Assembly (NCBI RefSeq): GCF_020171285.1
Contig: NZ_JAIUZI010000010.1
Span: 124,001-188,000 of the forward strand
DNA from: Seohaeicola saemankumensis
Lineage (GTDB): Bacteria > Pseudomonadota > Alphaproteobacteria > Rhodobacterales > Rhodobacteraceae
Direction of reading: 5' to 3'
DNA: 64,000 nt
In this document: positions 55,085 through 63,770 of the stretch, piece after piece
Layout of the letters: every line of letters begins with the position of its first letter
How positions within the stretch are numbered: the first letter of the stretch is position 1
Position numbers and translations under genes: made by a program
Notes under the pieces: generated by a model
What the model saw: the letters and a program-made list of their open reading frames with translations, nothing else
The model's database searches: none
What the model was told of the DNA's origin: nothing

Positions 55085-57608
55085 TTACGATCCGTCCGGG
55101 GACGACGATCACCTTCTTCGGCGCCGCCCCGTCCAGCGCCCTGATCACAGCGTCCACCGCCAGCGCGGCTTTTTCAACCTCTGCTTTGTCCAGATCCTTG
55201 GCCACGCTGATTTCCGCGCGCCGCTTGCCGTTGATCTGGATCGGCAGGGTCACCGTGTCATCGACCAGCATCGCCTCGTCGGCGACGGGCCACGGCGCGG
55301 TGGCCACCAGCCCCTCGCCCCCCAGCAGGGTCCAGATCTCTTCGGACAGATGCGGTGTCATCGGCGCCATCAGCTGCGCCAGCGTCTTGGCCGCCTCGCG
55401 CTTGGCTGCGGTGCCCGCCTTGGATTTCGCCAGCGTGTTGGTAAAGGCATAAAGCTTGGCAATCGCCGCGTTGAACCCGAAACTGTCGACGCCCAGCGTC
55501 ACGTCGCGGATCGTCTTGTTCATTTCGCGCATCAGCTCTTCGTCCGCCGCCTGCGGCGCCACGTCGGCCTCTGCGATCTCGCTGGCGATCCGGAACACCC
55601 GGCTGAGGTGCTTGAACGCCGCCTCGGCCCCGGCGGCGGTCCACTCCACGTCGCGTTCGGGCGGGCTGTCCGACAGCACGAACCAGCGCGCCGTGTCGGC
55701 GCCAAAGGCCGAGATGATCGACACCGGGTCGACCACATTCTTCTTTGATTTCGACATCTTGGCCGAAGGGATGATCTCTACCGCCTCGCCGGTGGCCTTC
55801 ACCTTGCCGTCCTCGATGTCCTCGGGCAGGTGGTAGACCGGCCGCCCCTTGTCGTCGCGGGTCTGGTAGATCTCGTGTGTCACCATGCCTTGGGTAAAGA
55901 GCGCATCGAACGGCTCGATCGCCTTGGCGGGCAGATGCCCGGTGATATGCATCGCGCGGGCAAAGAACCGCGAATAGAGCAGGTGCAGGATCGCGTGTTC
56001 GATGCCGCCGATATACTGATCGACGTTCATCCAGTACTCCGCGTCCTCGGCCACCGTCGGCGTCTCGGCCCGCGGCGCGGTAAAGCGGGCGAAATACCAC
56101 GAGCTGTCCACGAACGTGTCCATCGTGTCGGTCTCGCGCTTGGCCGGTTTGCCGCAGGACGGGCAGGGCACGTCGCGCCATGTCGGGTGGCGGTCCAGCG
56201 GGTTGCCCGGCTTGTCGAATGTCACGTCATCGGGCAGGCGGACGGGCAGGTTTTCCTTTTTCTCCGGCACCACGCCGCAGGTGTCGCAATGGACCACCGG
56301 GATCGGGCAACCCCAGTAGCGTTGACGGCTCAGCCCCCAGTCGCGCAGCCGGTACTTGGTCACGCCTTCGCCCCAGCCCTGCGCCTCGGCAAAATCCACC
56401 GTGGCGTCGATGGCCTCTTGGCCCGTTGCCTCGTCCAGACCGGCGAAATGGTTGATCCACTTCACCTTTTCCGTCTTCGGCGGCACAAATGCCTCGTCCT
56501 GCACCGGTTTCGGATCGGTGAGCGCGACAAAGGTATCAACCACCGGCAGATCGTATTTGCGGCAGAAATCAAGGTCGCGCTGGTCATGTGCCGGGCAGCC
56601 GAAAATCGCGCCGGTGCCGTAATCCATCAGGATGAAATTCGCGATCCAGACCGGCAGTTCCCACTCGGGGTTCAGCGGGTGTTTCACCCGGATGCCGGTG
56701 TCGTATCCCAGCTTCGGCGCGGTCTCGATGGCTTCCTCGGTGGTGCCGCCCTTGCGACATTCGGCGACAAAGTCCGCGACCTGCGGCGACTCCGCCTCCA
56801 GCGCCTTGGCAATCGGGTGATCGGGCGAGATGCCGACAAAAGACGCGCCCATCAGCGTGTCGGGCCGGGTGGTGTAGACGGTGATCGGTTCACCCCCGTC
56901 CACCCGGTCAAAGGCAAACTGCAACCCGCGCGACTTGCCGATCCAGTTCTCCTGCATCAGCCGCACCTTGGCGGGCCAGTTGTCCAGCCCGTCCAGCGCT
57001 TCCAACAGCTCTTCGGACATCGACGAGATGTTGAAGAACCATTGCGTCAGCTCGCGCCGCTCGACCTCGGCGCCCGACCGCCAGCCCTTGCCGTCGATCA
57101 CCTGTTCGTTGGCCAGAACCGTCATGTCGACCGGGTCCCAGTTGACCACCGCGTTCTTGCGATAGACCAGCCCGGCCTCGAGCATATCCAGGAACAGCGC
57201 CTGCTGCTGGCCGTAATACTCCGGGTCGCAGGTGGCGAATTCGCGGCTCCAGTCGATCGACAGGCCCAGCGGTTTCATCTGGCCGCGCATGTCGGCGATG
57301 TTGTCATAGGTCCAGGTCTTGGGGTGGCCGCCAATCGCCATGGCGGCGTTTTCCGCCGGCATGCCAAAGGCATCCCAGCCCATCGGGTGCAGCACGTTGT
57401 GCCCGGTGGCCAGCTTGTGCCGCGCGATCACGTCGCCCATGGTGTAGTTGCGCACATGCCCCATGTGGATGCGCCCGGACGGGTAGGGGAACATCTCCAG
57501 CACATAGTATTTCGGCTTGTCGGCGCTGCGCGTGGCCCGGAAAATGCCGGCCTCGTCCCAGGCGTCCTGCCATTTGGCTTCGATGTCAGAGGCGGAATAG
57601 CGCGACAT
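55071..57608 (-). CDS. leuS: Leucyl-tRNA synthetase
   Basis: An 845-residue class I aminoacyl-tRNA synthetase. HIGH-type signature [15 protein letters not shown] (residue 40), editing domain containing [19 protein letters not shown], and [14 protein letters not shown] (about residue 617). The zinc-binding region [11 protein letters not shown] and CPSCGKPA is present. The length is typical. lptE and holA follow it in one unit. Confidence 0.98.
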   Translation of the reverse strand: MSRYSASDIEAKWQDAWDEAGIFRATRSADKPKYYVLEMFPYPSGRIHMGHVRNYTMGDVIARHKLATGHNVLHPMGWDAFGMPAENAAMAIGGHPKTWTYDNIADMRGQMKPLGLSIDWSREFATCDPEYYGQQQALFLDMLEAGLVYRKNAVVNWDPVDMTVLANEQVIDGKGWRSGAEVERRELTQWFFNISSMSEELLEALDGLDNWPAKVRLMQENWIGKSRGLQFAFDRVDGGEPITVYTTRPDTLMGASFVGISPDHPIAKALEAESPQVADFVAECRKGGTTEEAIETAPKLGYDTGIRVKHPLNPEWELPVWIANFILMDYGTGAIFGCPAHDQRDLDFCRKYDLPVVDTFVALTDPKPVQDEAFVPPKTEKVKWINHFAGLDEATGQEAIDATVDFAEAQGWGEGVTKYRLRDWGLSRQRYWGCPIPVVHCDTCGVVPEKKENLPVRLPDDVTFDKPGNPLDRHPTWRDVPCPSCGKPAKRETDTMDTFVDSSWYFARFTAPRAETPTVAEDAEYWMNVDQYIGGIEHAILHLLYSRFFARAMHITGHLPAKAIEPFDALFTQGMVTHEIYQTRDDKGRPVYHLPEDIEDGKVKATGEAVEIIPSAKMSKSKKNVVDPVSIISAFGADTARWFVLSDSPPERDVEWTAAGAEAAFKHLSRVFRIASEIAEADVAPQAADEELMREMNKTIRDVTLGVDSFGFNAAIAKLYAFTNTLAKSKAGTAAKREAAKTLAQLMAPMTPHLSEEIWTLLGGEGLVATAPWPVADEAMLVDDTVTLPIQINGKRRAEISVAKDLDKAEVEKAALAVDAVIRALDGAAPKKVIVVPGRIVNVVI

Positions 57609-57626
57609 AACTGCGGTCCTTCGAAT

Positions 57627-57652
57627 TGAAAACGCCGGGTCGGAACCCGGCG
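57627..57652 (-). terminator. Intrinsic terminator after the DUF3576 gene
   Basis: On the minus strand, CGCCGGGT-TCCG-ACCCGGCG is followed by TTTTC. It lies between the DUF3576 gene and leuS, so leuS must have a promoter of its own or depend on read-through. Confidence 0.82.
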
Positions 57653-57695
57653 CTGTGATAGTGTGCTTTGGTTCTGGTTTCCAGAGGCAGCTTGG

Positions 57696-58202
57696 TCAGA
57701 GTTTCTCGTCGCCGATCCGCATCTGGCGGGCGCGCGACAGGATCGCATCCTCAACCGCCCGCGTGGTCGAGGCGCTGACCGGGCCGCCCTTGGACTGCAG
57801 CGCCACCGACAGCGACCGCGCCTCCAGCGCCGGATCCTTGATGTGCACGGTGGCACGATAAGACCGGCCGCCGCCCGGCGGGGTGCCATAGCCGGTGACG
57901 ATCACGCCGGTAAACGGATCGACGGTCTGCACCGGCAGAAAGCTCAGCACATCGAGCGAGGCCGCCCAGAGATAGCGGTTCACGTTGACGGTCTGTTCCG
58001 TCTTGTTGGGGCCAAAGACATCCCAGATCGAGGATTTGTCGTAATCCGTCGGCGCGGCGTCGCGGGTATGGAACTCGGTTCCGCCCGGAGGCGAATCGCC
58101 ACCGACCGTGATCGCAGGTCCATTGCGGCGCGACCCACAGGCCGCAACCACCAGACAGACCGCCAAGAGTACGGACAATTTCAACGGCTTGTGCAAGGAC
58201 AT
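57696..58202 (-). CDS. DUF3576 domain lipoprotein
   Basis: A 168-residue protein with a lipoprotein signal (LSVLLAVCLVVAAC). The core SSIWDVFGPNKTEQTVNVN, then LWAASLDVLSFLPV and DPFTGVIVTGYG, is the DUF3576 pattern conserved in alphaproteobacteria. The function is unknown; an envelope role is likely. A terminator separates it from leuS. Confidence 0.88.
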   Translation of the reverse strand: MSLHKPLKLSVLLAVCLVVAACGSRRNGPAITVGGDSPPGGTEFHTRDAAPTDYDKSSIWDVFGPNKTEQTVNVNRYLWAASLDVLSFLPVQTVDPFTGVIVTGYGTPPGGGRSYRATVHIKDPALEARSLSVALQSKGGPVSASTTRAVEDAILSRARQMRIGDEKL

Positions 58203-58635
58203 GCTGGTATCCAGTGAATTCTGCTCAGGCCTGTCCTACCCAAGCGGGCCGAGTGGAGCAAGGGTTTAGTGCCCCCGTGGCCCCCGGCAAAGACGGCGTG
58301 ACGCATGATACATCGGGACAACGGCAGAGGATTGGCCTGATTCCCTCAGACCGGCGCAGCCGGGCCCCGGATCGGGCCATGCCAGAGGAAAACCGCCCGG
58401 CGGCGACGGAATTGCACAAGTCTCAGGTGTTTGCAGGGCAAGTTGGCGGGTATTGTGCGGCTACGAGTACACCTTGCCGATACTTACTGTGGCAAAGCTG
58501 CACCATCCGCCACGACTTTGCCACGCCACCCGCAGCAAGTCTTGCCAAATCCACCCCGAAAGAGCGAAACCCCTGTCCATACCCACACCGGATTCCCCGG
58601 TTTGGGCGTATGATTTGAAAACCGAGGGAAAAACT
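58203..58635. other. Long non-coding leader between the DUF3576 and porin genes
   Basis: A 433-base gap without a convincing gene: open frames across it lack a ribosome site and protein-like composition. It must hold the porin promoter. It also contains a perfect 9-base inverted repeat, GTGGCAAAG (58489-58497) and CTTTGCCAC (58516-58524), in what may be the 5' untranslated region. Confidence 0.55.
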
Positions 58636-59697
58636 ATGAAAAAGGTTCTCTTCGCAACGACCGCGCTGATCGCGACCGCTAGCGTCGCAGCCGCGGACGT
58701 CCGCATCAGCGGTTACGGCCGCTTCGGCCTGGACTACAACGATGGCAACGACAGCGCCGTGAACGGCATCTCGTCGACCACCATCACCAGCCGTCTGCGT
58801 CTGCAGTTCGACATGTCGGCCGAAACCGACTCCGGTGTGGCATTCGGCGCACGTTTCCGTGCCCAGGCTGAAAGCCGTGACAACTTCAACCAGGGTTCGA
58901 ACGCATCGGGCGCAGCATTCAACGGCGCGCGCTTCTTCGCAACCTACGAAGGCTTCACCGTCGGCGTCGGCAACATCATCGGCGCGGTTGAAAACACCCC
59001 CGGCACCTACCTCGAAACCCGTACCGCAGGTACCGGTATCGACGGTGCAGGCTTCGTGTCGCACGTTGGTAACGTCAACAGCGAATACTTCAACTGGGAT
59101 GCATACTCCTCGGGTGGCTTCGGCGTGAACGGTGTGGAAGCACTGTACACCGCAGGCGGCTTCACCGGCCACATCTCCTACTCGCAGCGTAACGTTGCTG
59201 GCTCGGGCGCACCGAACTCCGGCACCGGCTACTACGCACTGCCCGCCGGCGAAACCCGCCTGTCGCGCACCGCGATCATGCTGTCGTACGCCTTCGGCGA
59301 CTGGCGTGCCTCGATCTCCGCTCAGGACTCCTCGGGCGCGTTTGAAGACAAAGTCGTTGCATCGATCTACGGCGACATCGGCCAGTTCGGCGTTCGTCTG
59401 GCCTATGCCGACAACGACGGCATCGGCAAATGGGGCCTCTATGGCAACATGGACATCGGCGCAGCTTCCAACCTGCTGATTTGGGTCACCGACGAAGACG
59501 CGGTTTCCGCGGCTGACGTTGCTGCCGGTCGTAACGACAACCGTGACGCGGTTGCCGGCTCGAACCAGCAGGAAGGTACCTCCTACGGTATCCACTACTC
59601 CTACGACCTGGGTGGCGGCGCTTCCTTCGAAGCCGGTGCTCGTGAGCAGTCGAACGACAACACCACCGTTCAGGCTGGTGTGTACTTCAGCTTCTAA
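58636..59697 (+). CDS. Gram-negative porin
   Basis: A 353-residue outer-membrane beta-barrel. Signal peptide MKKVLFATTALIATASVAAA, then the first strand VRISGYGRFGLDYND; the chain ends in Phe (VYFSF), the outer-membrane insertion signal. Strands alternate throughout, and a long loop (about residues 105-165) may be the constriction loop. Codon use is strikingly biased to a few C-ending codons (ATC, AAC, TAC, GAA) compared with neighbours, as expected for a very highly expressed protein. The start at 58636 follows GAGGGAAA. A strong terminator follows the stop. Confidence 0.94.
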   Translation: MKKVLFATTALIATASVAAADVRISGYGRFGLDYNDGNDSAVNGISSTTITSRLRLQFDMSAETDSGVAFGARFRAQAESRDNFNQGSNASGAAFNGARFFATYEGFTVGVGNIIGAVENTPGTYLETRTAGTGIDGAGFVSHVGNVNSEYFNWDAYSSGGFGVNGVEALYTAGGFTGHISYSQRNVAGSGAPNSGTGYYALPAGETRLSRTAIMLSYAFGDWRASISAQDSSGAFEDKVVASIYGDIGQFGVRLAYADNDGIGKWGLYGNMDIGAASNLLIWVTDEDAVSAADVAAGRNDNRDAVAGSNQQEGTSYGIHYSYDLGGGASFEAGAREQSNDNTTVQAGVYFSF

Positions 59698-59723
59698 GCT
59701 GAACCACGCTTAGTCGTGATCTT

Positions 59724-59754
59724 GGGCGGGTCTTCGGACCCGCCCTTTTCTTTT
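59724..59754 (+). terminator. Strong intrinsic terminator after the porin gene
   Basis: GGGCGGGTC (59724-59732), TTCG tetraloop, GACCCGCCC (59737-59745), then TTTTCTTTT. Confidence 0.92.
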
Positions 59755-59820
59755 GCCGCCTCTTTTCTTTTTGCGGCAACTGGTGTTTCTCTGCGCCCAA
59801 ACTCAGGAGACCCACCAGAT

Positions 59821-60474
59821 ATGGCGCTCGACGACATCAAGACCCGCATCGCACAGGCCGAAGCCGCCGCCGGGCGCGCGCCCGGCGCGACCACCCTGAT
59901 CGCCGTCTCCAAGGTACAGCCCAATGAGCGGGTGCAGGCGGTGCTGGATCTCGGCCACCGCTGTTTCGGCGAAAACCGGGTGCAAGAGGCACAGGGCAAA
60001 TGGCCCGCCTTCATGGAACATTATGACAGCATCGACCTGCACCTGATCGGCCCGCTGCAGACAAACAAGGCGCGGCAGGCGGTCGAGCTGTTCGGCACCA
60101 TCCACACCCTCGACCGGCCGAAACTGGCCAATACCCTGGCCCGGCTTGCTCAGGAACGGGGCGACTGCCCCGACCTCTTCATCCAGGTCAACACCGGGGA
60201 AGAGCCGCAAAAGGCCGGCGTGCTGCCCGCTGACGCCGACGCATTTGTCGCCGAGGCCCGCGCGCTGGACCTGCCGGTGCGCGGCCTGATGTGCATCCCC
60301 CCCGTGGACGAGGAACCGGCGCTGCATTTCGCCCTGCTGGCCAAGATCGCCGCGCGCAACGGATTGGACGGCCTGTCGATGGGGATGAGCAGCGACTTTG
60401 AAACCGCCATCGCGCTCGGCGCCACCCATGTGCGCGTGGGCTCCGCCATCTTTGGCGACCGCACCCCCGGCTGA
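59821..60474 (+). CDS. YggS family pyridoxal phosphate homeostasis protein
   Basis: A 217-residue PLP-binding protein; the PLP lysine is in LIAVSKVQPNE (about residue 30). Also FGENRVQEAQGKW, HLIGPLQTNKARQAV and the C-terminal GLSMGMSSDFETAIALG with VRVGSAIFG. Members keep pyridoxal phosphate and amino acid pools balanced and have no known enzyme activity. The start at 59821 follows AGGAGACCC. Confidence 0.95.
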   Translation: MALDDIKTRIAQAEAAAGRAPGATTLIAVSKVQPNERVQAVLDLGHRCFGENRVQEAQGKWPAFMEHYDSIDLHLIGPLQTNKARQAVELFGTIHTLDRPKLANTLARLAQERGDCPDLFIQVNTGEEPQKAGVLPADADAFVAEARALDLPVRGLMCIPPVDEEPALHFALLAKIAARNGLDGLSMGMSSDFETAIALGATHVRVGSAIFGDRTPG

Positions 60475-60541
60475 CATCCCCCGAACCGGTTGCGCGCCAC
60501 CCCGGCCCGCGCCATCCTGCCGGCAAAAGGGGAGGACCATC

Positions 60542-61114
60542 ATGCCGTTTCCACCGATTCACCGGGTCGTCACCGGCCATGACGCCAATGGCAAGGCCGT
60601 GATCAGCAGCGACGGGCCATTGCCCGTGGTACGCGAGCTTGCGGCGCTGCCCGGCGTGGTGTTTCACGAGGTCTGGGCGACCGCCGCCACCCCCGCGCCC
60701 GTCGACAATGGCGATGACCCGACACCGGGCGACATCGTGCTGCCGCCGCCCAGCGGCGGCACCCGGTTCCGCTTTGTCGATATCCCGCCGGAATCGCCCG
60801 AGTTGATGGCAGAGGCCACCGCGCAGGCCAGCGCCGCCTTTGCCGAGATCGGCGATGCCGGGGCCTCGACCCAGGACGCCACCGCCGCGCATCCGCTGAT
60901 GCACCGCACCGAAACCGTCGATTACGGCGTGGTGATCGACGGCGAGATGACGCTGGTTCTGGATGACGGCGAAGTGCCCCTGAAACCCGGCAGCGTGGTG
61001 GTCCAGCGCGGCACCAACCACGCCTGGGCCAACCGGTCCGGCAAACCCTGCCGGATGCTTTTTGTGCTGATCGACGGGCAATATGACCCCGAAATCGCCG
61101 CCAGCCTGCCCTGA
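60542..61114 (+). CDS. Cupin domain protein
   Basis: A 190-residue protein. The cupin core is at about residues 120-185: HRTETVDYGVVIDGEMTLVL (motif 1) and VVVQRGTNHAWANRSGKPC (motif 2), with His and Glu metal ligands. The N-terminal part FPPIHRVVTGHDANGKAV is family-typical of cupins seen next to small-molecule dioxygenases. No substrate is evident. It is preceded by GGGGAGGACC. The yggS gene ends 67 bases upstream, so co-transcription is possible. Confidence 0.87.
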   Translation: MPFPPIHRVVTGHDANGKAVISSDGPLPVVRELAALPGVVFHEVWATAATPAPVDNGDDPTPGDIVLPPPSGGTRFRFVDIPPESPELMAEATAQASAAFAEIGDAGASTQDATAAHPLMHRTETVDYGVVIDGEMTLVLDDGEVPLKPGSVVVQRGTNHAWANRSGKPCRMLFVLIDGQYDPEIAASLP

Positions 61115-61116
61115 GC

Positions 61117-61608
61117 TCAGACGATCACCCGCGTCCCCGGACCAACCCGCGCCGCGATCCAGGCCAGGTGATCGCGGCGAAAGGCGATGCAGCCCTCGGT
61201 CGGGTACCCGGGCCGCCGCCACTGGTGCAGGAAAATCGCCGAGCCACGCCCCGGCTGCGCCTCGGGCCAGTTCCAGTCGGTCAGCAGCACGATATCATAC
61301 AGCGGATCGGCCCGCCGCAGCGTCTCGTGGCTGAACCCATGCGGCACCCGCACCATCTGGTTATAGGCCGGGTCGCGGATGTCGTCGGACCACAGGTCGC
61401 CCGGCAGAATCGGCCGCGCAAAGTCTGACGGCGGCAAAACCCGGTCCGGCCGGTAGAGCACGCCCACGATATGATGCACCCCGCGCGGCGTCGCCCCGTC
61501 GCCCTCGCGCTTGGCCGCGCTCAGCCCGCCGCGCCCGATGCTGCAGGGAAACCGCCGGCCCATGAACCGCACACCCCCCGGCGTCAGCACCAGGTCACCC
61601 GGGCTCAC
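61117..61608 (-). CDS. L,D-transpeptidase (YkuD) family protein
   Basis: A 163-residue protein with the catalytic motif in FLHQWRRPGYPTEGCIAFRR (His then Cys). The N-terminal GGVRFMGRRFPCSIGRGGL is typical of the short YcbB/YkuD-like relatives without a clear signal peptide. Such enzymes form 3-3 peptidoglycan cross-links or attach lipoproteins; without a signal this one may be exported by another route or work on another substrate. Its start overlaps the ribA stop by 4 bases. Confidence 0.87.
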   Translation of the reverse strand: MSPGDLVLTPGGVRFMGRRFPCSIGRGGLSAAKREGDGATPRGVHHIVGVLYRPDRVLPPSDFARPILPGDLWSDDIRDPAYNQMVRVPHGFSHETLRRADPLYDIVLLTDWNWPEAQPGRGSAIFLHQWRRPGYPTEGCIAFRRDHLAWIAARVGPGTRVIV

Positions 61609-62693
61609 AACAGATGCCCGGACTTCGCCGCCTTGGTCGCCAGATAGTTCTGGTTATGCGCAGTATGCCCCACCTTCAACGGCACCCGCTCGGCCACCGC
61701 GATCCCGGTCTTTTCCATCATCGCGATCTTGGCCGGGTTGTTGGTCATCAGCCGGACCGACCGGAACCCCATCCGTTTCAGAATGTCCGACCCCAGCCGG
61801 AAATCACGCTCGTCATCCTCGAACCCCAGCCGGTGATTGGCCTCCACCGTGTCAAATCCCTGATCCTGCAGGGAATAGGCGCGCATCTTGTTGGCCAGCC
61901 CGATGCCACGCCCCTCCTGGTTGAGGTAGAGCAGCACACCGGCCCCCTCGGCCCCCATCTGCGCCAGCGCCCCGCGCAGCTGCGGCCCGCAATCGCATTT
62001 CAGCGAGCCCAGGACATCGCCGGTGAAACAGGCCGAATGCAGCCGCGCCAGCACCGGCTTGTCCCGGTCCGGGCGGCCGATCTCGATGGCGTAATGTTCC
62101 TCGCCGCCGTTTTCGGGGCGAAAGATATGCACCCGCCCGGCCTCGGCCGCGTCCATCGGCAGCCGCGCGTGGATCACCGGGTGCAGCGGGCTGGCATCGC
62201 GCAGATGCGGCGCCGCCAGCGCGTGGTTGATCCGGGTCAGCCCGTATTGCGCCGCCACCGCCGCGCCGTCCTCGACCGCGACCACCACCACCGCCGGCAG
62301 CAGCCGCGCGGTCTTGGCCAGCTGGATCGCCATCCGGTGCAGCGCCGCGCCGCCGCCACGCTGGCTGGTCAGCGGCCCCTTCATCGGCGTGATCAGATCG
62401 TCCGCCGGATCGGCCAGCGCCCGCACCCAGCCGCCATCGGCATCGCGCGGCAGCTCGATCCGCGCCAGGTCGCCGTCATAGGCCCGCGCCTTCAGCGTCT
62501 CGGCCCGCCGCGCGGTGATCGCCACCACCGGCGCGCCCAGCCCGCGCAGATCCGCCAGCCGCGCGGGCGTCAGCGTCTCGGCGGCAATCGCCAGCGCGGC
62601 CTCGCCCTCGCCCTGCAGCACGACGGGCACACCCATGCGCAGATCGGCGTGGGCGCGGGCCAGCAACTCGGTGATATCGGGCAATAGGCTCAT
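61605..62693 (-). CDS. ribA: GTP cyclohydrolase II with degenerate N-terminal RibB-like domain
   Basis: Converts GTP to the pyrimidine precursor of riboflavin. The C-terminal 190 residues are a complete RibA: zinc cysteines in CFTGDVLGSLKCDCG, then LLYLNQEGRGIGLANKM and RLMTNNPAKIAMM. The N-terminal 160 residues align in layout with 3,4-dihydroxy-2-butanone 4-phosphate synthase but lack its ELVNE and DDENRE-type acidic motifs, so that activity is probably lost. The start at 62693 (MSLLPDITE) is chosen over one six codons earlier. The L,D-transpeptidase gene overlaps its stop. Confidence 0.92.
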   Translation of the reverse strand: MSLLPDITELLARAHADLRMGVPVVLQGEGEAALAIAAETLTPARLADLRGLGAPVVAITARRAETLKARAYDGDLARIELPRDADGGWVRALADPADDLITPMKGPLTSQRGGGAALHRMAIQLAKTARLLPAVVVVAVEDGAAVAAQYGLTRINHALAAPHLRDASPLHPVIHARLPMDAAEAGRVHIFRPENGGEEHYAIEIGRPDRDKPVLARLHSACFTGDVLGSLKCDCGPQLRGALAQMGAEGAGVLLYLNQEGRGIGLANKMRAYSLQDQGFDTVEANHRLGFEDDERDFRLGSDILKRMGFRSVRLMTNNPAKIAMMEKTGIAVAERVPLKVGHTAHNQNYLATKAAKSGHLL

Positions 62694-62854
62694 GCGACGG
62701 GTCCGGTACAACTCCTTGGCTATGTAAGCGGTTTTGACAAATAGTGAAACAAATCCGTTGCGTGAGACACGTCAGCGTGAGCAGTTTGCAGCAAACATTG
62801 CCGCGAGGCCGGCACAGGCACATGTGAGCCTCACGAACACAGGAGGGACCGCCG

Positions 62855-63541
62855 ATGGCGCAGCTGAAAAAGATCTTGCTGGTGGATGACGACGACGATC
62901 TGCGCGAGGCGCTGAGCGAACAACTGGTCATGACCGAGGATTTCGACGTGTTCGAGGCCGGCAATGGCCAGAACGCGATGGAACGCGCCAAAGAGGCGCT
63001 TTATGACCTGATCATCCTCGACGTCGGCCTGCCCGATACCGACGGCCGCGAGCTGTGCCGGCTGATGCGCAAACAGGGGGTCAAGGCGCCGATCCTGATG
63101 CTCACCGGCCATGACAGCGACGCCGACACGATTCTGGGCCTCGATGCCGGGGCCAACGACTATGTCACCAAACCGTTCAAGTTCCCGGTGCTCTTGGCCC
63201 GCATCCGCGCCCAGCTGCGCCAGCACGAACAATCCGAGGACGCGGTGTTCCAGCTTGGCCCCTATACCTTCAAGCCGGCGATGAAAATGCTGATCACCGA
63301 GGACGACCGCAAGATCCGCCTGACCGAGAAAGAGACCAATATCCTCAAGTTCCTCTACCGGTCCTCCGATGGCGTCGTCGCCCGCGACGTGCTGTTGCAC
63401 GAGGTCTGGGGCTATAACGCCGGGGTCACCACCCACACGCTGGAAACCCATATCTACCGGCTGCGGCAGAAAATCGAACCCGACCCCTCCAATGCCCGTC
63501 TGCTGGTCACGGAATCGGGCGGATACCGTCTGGTGGCCTAA
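62855..63541 (+). CDS. OmpR-family response regulator
   Basis: A 228-residue two-component regulator. Receiver domain: acidic pocket DDDDD at residue 11, phosphorylated Asp in LIILDVGLPD (about 55), Thr in MLTGHD and Lys in YVTKPFK. DNA-binding winged helix: LTEKETNILKFLYRS, VWGYNAGVTTHTLETHIYRLRQKI, GGYRLVA. No histidine kinase gene is adjacent, so it is an orphan here. It resembles the essential envelope regulator CenR of alphaproteobacteria; this is from memory and unchecked. AGGAGGG precedes the start. Confidence 0.92.
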   Translation: MAQLKKILLVDDDDDLREALSEQLVMTEDFDVFEAGNGQNAMERAKEALYDLIILDVGLPDTDGRELCRLMRKQGVKAPILMLTGHDSDADTILGLDAGANDYVTKPFKFPVLLARIRAQLRQHEQSEDAVFQLGPYTFKPAMKMLITEDDRKIRLTEKETNILKFLYRSSDGVVARDVLLHEVWGYNAGVTTHTLETHIYRLRQKIEPDPSNARLLVTESGGYRLVA

Positions 63542-63560
63542 GTTAAAAAGTGAAGTTTTC

Positions 63561-63574
63561 TTGACACAGATCAA
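63561..63574. promoter_or_regulatory. FNR/FnrL-type box TTGAC-ACAG-ATCAA
   Basis: Matches the FNR half-sites TTGA(T/C) and ATCAA with the standard 4-base gap. It lies 20 bases after the response regulator stop and would place a class II start site near 63609, just before a hairpin-terminator pair. It suggests anaerobic or low-oxygen induction. Confidence 0.7.
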
Positions 63575-63608
63575 AGCGACAATCTGGCCGCATCTTTAGG
63601 GTCAACTC

Positions 63609-63682
63609 ATCCCGCGCATGTCCGGGTCATGACATGCACCTCCCTGTTGGACTAAGCCGGGCCTCGCGCCCGGCCTTTTTTT
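63609..63682 (+). ncRNA. Candidate small RNA with anti-Shine-Dalgarno loop
   Basis: About 74 bases from the predicted FNR-dependent start to the terminator. Hairpin 1 GCATGTC (63616-63622)/GACATGC (63631-63637); a single-stranded stretch with CACCTCCCT (63637-63645), complementary to ribosome-binding sites; then the intrinsic terminator. No open reading frame of note lies inside. The start site is inferred by spacing only. Confidence 0.5.
63656..63682 (+). terminator. Intrinsic terminator
   Basis: GCCGGGC (63656-63662), loop CTCGC, GCCCGGC (63668-63674), then C and seven T. Confidence 0.9.
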
Positions 63683-63770
63683 GTCCCGATGCCCGCCCGC
63701 ACTCGGCAACAGGATTATTCACCGGAATTATGCTATCCTCTCCGCATTCATTTTTGACGGAGACATTTTC

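Noticed and set aside
55830..57629. 599-codon plus-strand open frame
   Set aside because: Antisense to leuS, whose signature motifs are intact.
58214..58618. 134-codon open frame in the porin leader
   Set aside because: No ribosome site, no protein-like pattern, and it covers the region where the porin promoter must be.
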